From contig OZ316895.1 in NCBI GenBank assembly GCA_973895155.1, positions 23,870,001-23,934,000 on the forward strand: 64,000 nucleotides of DNA, given 5' to 3'. The translations under genes were made by a program, and so were the position numbers. Below the pieces are notes generated by a model. The model was not told the DNA's origin and made no database searches. It saw only the letters and a list, made by a program, of their open reading frames with translations. This document shows positions 57,116 through 64,000 of the stretch, piece by piece (position 1 is the stretch's first letter; the number at the start of each line of letters is the position of its first letter). The DNA comes from Marsupella aquatica. Lineage: Eukaryota > Marchantiophyta.

Positions 57116-59636
57116 CCGTCAACTCAAAAGCGGAGCAAGTTGATGGTACGTAAGCCATGATTCTTGTATACGAAAGGCGACGAAGTACCGTGCTTTTGTG
57201 TACCGTAAGAGCTCAGAGAAAGTCATGAGTGAGAACTCATTCGTTCTTAAGATCATTGTCATGATCTCGCCGCGCGAGACTCGCTCCGAGACAGCGAACA
57301 CATCGTCACTGAGCGGCGTTGATCCTTTCCCCCGCCAGGCTACGTACGCCAGGCTACGTACGCTGTACAAATGCTGCACATACGCAACATGTCGAGGAGT
57401 GTCAAAACACCAAGAAGTGCGATGTTTGACATTTGGTTTTACAGCGCATCATTCTCTCGGTTCAAAAAGCAGGAATCGCTCACTTCCAGAGTTGAAGAAG
57501 AAGTGCATGCAGAGCTTGCCGTAACCACCAGGCTACAGCATGTACCACGGTCGGCAAAGCTCAAGCAGTAAAGCAGATTCACAGCTTTTTATTGTAGTCA
57601 AAATCGATATTTTCTTCATAATAATCATACATTAAGTTCCTCGATTGTTCTGTTCTAGATTGATTTTTTATTGACATTTGCTTGACCTGTCTTAGCTTTG
57701 GAGGTGGGTCCGGGGCCAAACAAGAGTACGCAGAAAAACCCAACAATGACTCAGAAGAGAACTTACGGCAGCATGCTTGCATTCATAAGTTGGTCAGGAA
57801 AATGCTGACTGGCCCAGGTGGCATTTCAAGAACACAAAGGAAGACCGAGGAAGCTTAGCTTAGTGCTTTCCGTCATTCCGGCTCTAGTAGACCGTAAGAA
57901 AGAGGAAGTCTGTTTCTCAGTGCTTGTTTGCAACCTGTAAAAGCTGTCGTGAGAAATGCGCAATTTATTGCGACGGAGAAGGGATTTGTTTTCTAGTGAA
58001 ACGAATCTCCCTACTCCTCAAATTCTCAAAAGGCACTTAATTATCATAAAGACAAACCACAGGCTATCCCGTACACTCACAACTCTCAGCTGATGTACAG
58101 TAAAGCTGGTGTACATGGAATCTGTCAAGTTGTGATCCAATCTTGGTAATCCCCATACAATATTAAGCCCAGCCGAGCAAGCTAGCTCTCTTTTGTTGGC
58201 TATATTCCATACTTTGGCTACTTCGATGGCTCCAAACGGCCTTTCGATGGAGAATTGAAGAAATTAAGTTTATGTGATTCCAATGTTCGATAATTCCCAA
58301 AACTCCATAAACTGGAAACCATTAAACTCTTAACTCGTCATCGATGACAAGGCACCGTGGAAGCAGTAAATTAAAAGCTCTAAGAATGTATCGATACCCT
58401 TCCTATATATATACAATCTCTCTCTCTCTCCCTTTCCCTCTCTCTAGATAGATATATATGTTCGGATTAGGCTGAATCTTCAAGCTGATTCATACGGGAG
58501 CACAGATCATCACATTAATTTGTTAGTAGAGACCACCTATATATCAGACGGAGGATCTAGAACCACTGTTACACGGTAGAAGCTAGCGGCACAATAGCAG
58601 TACAAAGTTCACTTTCAACCACCCTGTCTTTCGCCGTTTGACTTACCATTCCAGCTAGCAAGCAAAGAGAACCAATGTACATAATGTCGTCACAGTTTTG
58701 CCTTTCAACAAGGGGAGCTGTTCGAGAAGGCCTTAACAGCAGCTGCCTCTGCATACAAACCACCCATGGACAGTTTGAGCCCATAAAATTGCGTCCCGGA
58801 ACAACCTGCCCACAACCCAATTCCGAGTCCAAAACTCAAGCTCTTGTACCCGCAAATCAAAGAGGGCACCGGCCTACTACTATTTCCGGAGCAGGACCCC
58901 AAACCAAAGCTTGTCAGAAGTTCTGCCTCCTGACAAGCAACTCCAGATTGAGTTTGAAACTCTCGTGAAAATCTCTAGCGCAACGTCTCTACACTTCTGT
59001 AACGACAATAGCCTGACTTGATGCCCATATCTTTTTCAACGACGACATAACATGCTTTATGATTGTGGCGGTCAGGGTATGGTTTTCCTCAATAGAACAG
59101 GAGTCAGATTGAAGCTGGAGAAACTGTATCGCCAAACGCACTGCCAACTTGGCCGTCGTTAAGAAAGATATATTGGATGAGAATCTATGAGCCAGGAACG
59201 GGTACGCTCGTGCATGATGTGCTGTATCCAGCTGACATGAGGGCCAATGATTATCGAGAATCAACCTCGGAGCTGCTGAATATAGAGAAATCTTATACAA
59301 ACACCACAACATTATAATATCAAAGTATGAACAGTAGCCGATAACAGTGGGTGACTCTCGAGGCTAATTCAAAAGGCTCTAGTCTGGATAAAGGCAGACT
59401 GAGAGACCCAGGACTACCAAGGAGGCCCAACAAGCCCCCGAGAGTCCCAAGCCGATAAGAACCAAAAGCCCACATAGGAGTACAGATGAGGAAAACCCTA
59501 CTCGCGGAAAACTGAAAAGCTTGATTGACGCATGTAGTAAACCATACAGGAGGGTTTGAAAGAGCCACATTATGGAAATGTTTGGACCGCCAATGGAGGA
59601 TACTCTAAAATTCAAAGTAAAGTCAGCACTCCACAT
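57116..59636. other. Intergenic, no gene seen
   Basis: Contains a doubled 'ccaggctacgtacg' at about 57336-57361 and a CT-rich tract with short TA runs at 58403-58460. Open frames on the - strand near 58570-58900 are Gly/Leu-rich and unassigned. Confidence 0.4.
58415..58447. repeat. (CT)n-rich tract
   Basis: Imperfect CT dinucleotides interrupted by 'ccctttcc'. A similar but shorter tract occurs at 14782-14791. Confidence 0.7.
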
Positions 59637-59640
59637 TGGC

Positions 59641-59750
59641 TTTTCCTTGGGCTCAACGTCATATGTTGGATGGCCCTGGAATTCTTGTAAAGCAAACCGG
59701 AGCATTTCCTTGGGCTCAACATCCTTGGATGGCCCTGGAGTTCTTTGCAC
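59641..59750. repeat. 62-bp tandem duplication
   Basis: 'tttccttgggctcaac' followed by 'ggatggccctgga.ttctt' occurs at 59642 and again at 59704. Confidence 0.75.
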
Positions 59751-60039
59751 CCATGCCCATTATAGTGTCCAGATTTGAAATCAAAGTAATTGAAAACGAA
59801 GCATGGCCCCCACTCTAGTAAAGCCACCCTAATAGGCAGTATTTGCTGTAAAGCTCCAATGTCTTCCGTTTCATTCAGTCAACAAATAAATAAATCTATG
59901 GCAAACATGGGCAATGCTGGTTTCGCCGGATTTCTCTGACTACAGTACGTGACCTTAATATATACTTTCCTTCAAACGATGAAGGCACGAGAAACGTCGT
60001 TTGTCCTTCGATCCCACGCAGTTTTTTCTTGAAAAAAGG

Positions 60040-60195
60040 AGCTATGGTGATTTGTAGAGAGATCAGGGACAGGTCCTTCCCACGCACCTCCTTGGAAAAT
60101 GAGAGGTGCGGTGATGTCTAGAGAGACCAGGCACGAAAAGTTTTGTCCTTCCCATGCACCTCAAAAAGGAGAGCTTGAGTGATCCCTGGTGAGAT
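60040..60195. repeat. Diverged tandem repeat of about 70 bp
   Basis: Units share 'aaaaggagct.tggtgat', 'tagagagatcaggga' and 'gtccttccca.gcacctc', two clear and one degraded copy. Confidence 0.55.
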
Positions 60196-63100
60196 CCCGG
60201 GATCCGTGTTTGGAGTTGCAAACTCCATGTAGAGTGAGCCACAGTACAACTTTTCAGATCCGATCCACATGCACGTTCAGAGAAATCTCTGCAGCTTCTC
60301 CAACAGTTGCGAATCCTGTTATAGTTATTCATCTTAGCTCAGTTATTCCCGGTCATTAATCCTGGAGGCCCGGAAGTGTGGTGCAAGTTTCCGAAGTGAA
60401 GAAATTCTGAAAAGATGGGCGACACTTGAGACGCTTGGTGATTCCATGCGAACGAAAGACCTGTTTCGACTTGTATGTTTCGACGGTGAATGAAGGAATG
60501 ACTGATGAGTGAAATCGAAAGGACATCCTTGAGGACAACTCATATTTGAGATAGCATCCCAAGGTTTATGGATTCTGCATTTCAGAAAAACAGCTAGGCT
60601 GAATCGTCGCACATATGATCAACCAGCGAGCCGGGTGCTCAGAAATAACATCGTCACGAAGCGAGCTTGGCACAAGCAACAGACATTGGGTGGTGGTTTT
60701 GAGAAGGCTTGAGTGATGACAAAGAGCTTCACTACGACCCAGTCTAGTCTACGAGGTTCAGTTTTAGTTTATCCTTTGCCAAATTTTCATTCGAGATGCC
60801 TGCGAAGATTCAGTTCCGCGAGTTTTGATTTTCTTTGTGTGGCATTCCTTGGTTACCTAAAAACATTCGGCTGAACGCTTTTGTTGTTTACTTTGTTGGT
60901 TTACTCCGTCCGCCTAGGAAAAAATTGGCCAGACCTTCGCTTATCTTCTCTCTGACTTTCCTGCCCGCTTCGACAAAATCCATGGTCATTTCCTTGACCC
61001 TCAATTCCAGCAGATGTACACATTCCTTCCTGAGGGAATGCTCTAGATCAATTCGGAGTGCAACCAAAAATATGATCCTCGCTCTATGACAAACGACCGG
61101 ATAGGCAACTCGCCCGAGCTGGCTATCTGTCCGTCAACGACATCACGAAATGATCTGAAGCAGACACCATGATTGATCGAAATCGACCGAACACTGGTCG
61201 ACAAAGATCAAGCTTAACTCGACATCTGTGCAAGAAGACGAGTTGGAGAGCGCGACATGAGAGGAAGTCTCATCCATCCTCAGGGTATGGTCATTCTCGT
61301 AGCAATGTTGTACGAATGACAAATAAAGCGAATTGATCCAGGAGGAGACAATGTAATCATAGACATTTGCCTGCATTGACAAACACAAACCACTGAGTGA
61401 GACCAAAAGGATTGCCAAATGTTGAAGACGTCACCAAACGCTATATCCGAATTTAAAGAAGCGCTATCATCCGATTGGAGCGAAGTGATCGGCCCAGAAA
61501 CAAATTGCGGGCGAGTAAGAGATTCCAGACGAGTGTTAGGGTAGCATAGAGCTTCGATTTCGAGCGTTTTTGCCTCGAAATTCAGCAAAAATCCATTCGT
61601 TGAAAAACAAACAGAAGCGGGAAGCCCACAATCAGTAGAATTCGAGCCTTGCGAGCCGATGTCGCCTGCCTGAGATTAAACCTGAGGACAGGCAAGGGGA
61701 CACACTCACCCTACCAAACTGATAGAAAGGGGAACATCTTGTGCACAATAAATTCAAGCCCAACAAGGACTTCGGTCTCGGTAAAATAACAGATTCGAAT
61801 GCAGAGACCCTCACCATCACCAGCGGCACAGGGCAGGGCACGATTGCAGGAAGCTCAGCTTGGCCACTCTCTCACCAGCAGGTCATTTCAGGGGGTTGAA
61901 TTTCCGATTAGTTGTTGGCCGATAATTATACATGCAGAGACTTTACTGGCAGACCTTCTTTTCTGGGGTTTTCTCTTGGTTTTCTGGGTTTCTTTTGTCT
62001 TGCAATATGAAGGCACTACCGTATGTTTTCCTCTCGTACAATGAGTAGTTCGAAGCGACTACCATACTGTACGCATCCTGGCTATACGGTCCTCCATCGA
62101 GCAGTTACTGAAACATACAGAGAATTCTAGAAAGCACGAACGACTCGGATTGCGCTTCTCCGAAGTGTCGCAGCGTTGAAATCAGTCAACCGAGCCGCGC
62201 AAGGCCAAGCCAAGCCAAGTCAAGCCAAGCCACGGCATAGCAGAGAGTGAATCGAATTGCGACGGACATCTTCCTTCTTTGGTATCGACAGGGTTTTTTG
62301 ATAGAATAGATTGAGTTCTGATTTACGAAACCAACTTTCTCGACGGATTAGGGGTCAGTGAAGCTTCACCATTTTGCCTCGGTGGAAATCAATTGGCTTA
62401 GGGGTTCATGAATTAGGGCACATATTCTTTTGGGAGAGTTGGCGGACGTTCCGTCGGTGCGATCCACTCAGAGAGGTAGAAGGTGTACTTCGAACGGTCC
62501 GAAACTGCAGAAAAGCGGAAGCCATATATTTTTACTTTAACGAATCATTGCGATCAGTGGTTATCCGAAAAGAATTGATCCAAGCAGTAATTGTCAGGTG
62601 TCTAAAGAGGAATAACGGAGCATTTGACGAAGTATTTCGGTGAACGTGTATTTCTATATCATTCGACTGGATGTTCATTCTTCTCTGCAAAGCAGTGAGT
62701 AAGAAGTCAGAGTTTTGTCAACGTCTTATTGTTTCCATTCAATTTGCTGTGTATGAGTGTGACTTTGCTTCACGGCAGGCTTTTCACTCATATGTGCAAA
62801 GCTGCAAGTTGGAAGCATGTGGGTTTTCACCGGCTTTTGTTTCCATTCAGTTTTTGTATAGTGAATGTGAATTTGTTTCATTATTGACTCACTAAGTGTT
62901 TCGGCCCTTTAATCAAGGAGCACAAGTTTCATCAAGTGAAACACTTCAGCTAGTGACTGAACGTCCGTTGGTTAGTTGCTTCGTTCTTTTGTTTCAGTCA
63001 AAGAAATTTCACGAGTGATGATGGCGATCGAATGATGTGTGGATTTCATTGATTTCCTTTCTTCGTCAGCAAGTAAGGGCAAACTTCGGTGAGGTGAATT

Positions 63101-64000
63101 TTTCTTTCAATTATACAGAGTATGTTTTCCTATTTCATGTGCTCATGCAGTGGGTTCGAGGATAATTCATTGTTCTCATATACTTTCCTTGCATTCGGTG
63201 GAAAACTTGAAGTCTCTCTTTGTATGATTTTATGGGATTCACCATGTTCATCAATTTGTGTGAGGAAACCCTTAAGCATCCATGGGGTTATCTGAGCTGA
63301 ACTTTCACTGATTGATTGACTATTTGGGCCCATGGAGCCTGCCTGATTGACCTCATCAATTTATATCTTCACTCCTCACAAGTTTTTTCGCTTGACTACA
63401 GCTGTCATTTAGTCCAACCATCCTCGAGATGTTTATCGCACAAGTTTCTATCCATGCATTGTCGTGAGGAGAACAGATCACAGATCGACTGTACACAAAC
63501 GGGTCAGCGTGATATGAAATTTCAAGGGAATCGTTCTGAATACAAATATTGAGCTTCTGCACCCTGCTTTGACCAGTTTGAGGTATACTTACCAATCATG
63601 TTCTCTCACAGACTACATTTTGAGTTGCAAGACGAAAATCCGAAAGCCTTGGAGTCGGACTCCCGTAGACAGTCAGGCAAGGAGATGAATGGAAGGAACG
63701 GAGAGAAATTCTGTGAAGTTTCTAGTTTAGTATCACCGACTGGAAATTCTGCTCCTGATCACTGATGGTCCGCAAGGGAGAGAACTTTGCATCCGAGAGC
63801 CTTCGCTGGGCAGGCTCGAGGCATTACAGACGGGTCAGATCTTATTTCCATCGGCACTATCAGAAGTTCACTCTAAGAGGGCTCCGAGAGGTTGTGAATC
63901 GATTGACACAACTGATTTGGGGAAAAGGACTGGATTGAGGGCAAAATATCGAAGGAGACTGTGATGTGCAGCTGTGTTGAATCTGGCTGTAATGCTTAGA
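60196..64000. other. Intergenic, no supported gene
   Basis: Only short frames on both strands. A short 'caagccaagccaagtcaagc' repeat lies at 62205-62232. Two ~100-bp blocks (62690-62790 and 62798-62885) are diverged copies sharing 'tgcaaagc', 'tgtttccattca.ttt' and 'tgagtgtgactttg'-type sequence. No TIRs, LTRs or RNA genes recognised. Confidence 0.4.

Noticed and set aside
58569-58902. Gly/Leu-rich - strand frames that could be exons of a membrane protein
   Set aside because: No family recognised, no splice-compatible neighbours and no second helix-bearing exon.
62374-62643. 89-codon + strand ORF
   Set aside because: No recognisable domain or neighbours, and the length is within the chance range for this composition.

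Overview
The window is nuclear DNA of a land plant. The evidence is intron-bearing genes with GT-AG junctions, a plastid fructose-1,6-bisphosphatase carrying the plant redox loop, a secreted class III peroxidase, a trihelix transcription factor, plant-type TTTAGGG motifs, and Mutator-like and Ty1/copia transposons. A cGMP-dependent-type protein kinase with several cyclic-nucleotide-binding domains and no visible protein phosphatase 2C part hints at a seedless plant (moss, liverwort, lycophyte or fern). That placement is an inference; nothing here fixes the species.

Layout. Positions 1-11,700 are repeat-rich. A diverged ~550-bp direct duplication (27-550 and 11,095-11,690) brackets a copia LTR relic (about 975-1,205), a complete Mutator-like element (2,069-6,769, with 535-bp inverted repeats and a 10-bp target duplication) and a young, internally deleted copia element (7,096-10,182, with 421-bp LTRs and a 5-bp target duplication). 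Positions 11,900-18,900 hold a single-exon TPR-SET methyltransferase gene (+) behind a five-copy minisatellite, and a trihelix factor (-). Positions 20,900-28,100 hold an RRP17/NOL12-type ribosome-biogenesis gene (+) with duplicated TGGGCT promoter elements, and the plastid FBPase gene (-). Positions 31,555-42,349 hold a 21-exon (partial at the 5' end) cyclic-nucleotide-dependent AGC kinase (+). Positions 45,536-47,732 hold a four-exon class III peroxidase (-). Positions 48,000-64,000 have no gene I can support; they hold tandem duplications, a long hairpin, microsatellites and AT-rich DNA.

The genes are independent nuclear units and do not form a pathway. The two observations most worth following are in the Mutator-like element and the kinase. 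Convergent to its transposase, the Mutator-like element carries an intact 190-codon ORF that joins a membrane-type N-terminus to an RNase H1-type RNA:DNA-hybrid-binding (viroplasmin) domain. The kinase has four tandem cyclic-nucleotide-binding domains, of which one is split by a 16-residue proline-rich minisatellite repeat. A third pattern is genome-scale: several unrelated loci carry tandem duplications with a period of 62-67 bp.

Exon boundaries were read by eye from reading frame, splice dinucleotides and family knowledge. No alignment, transcript or database search was available.
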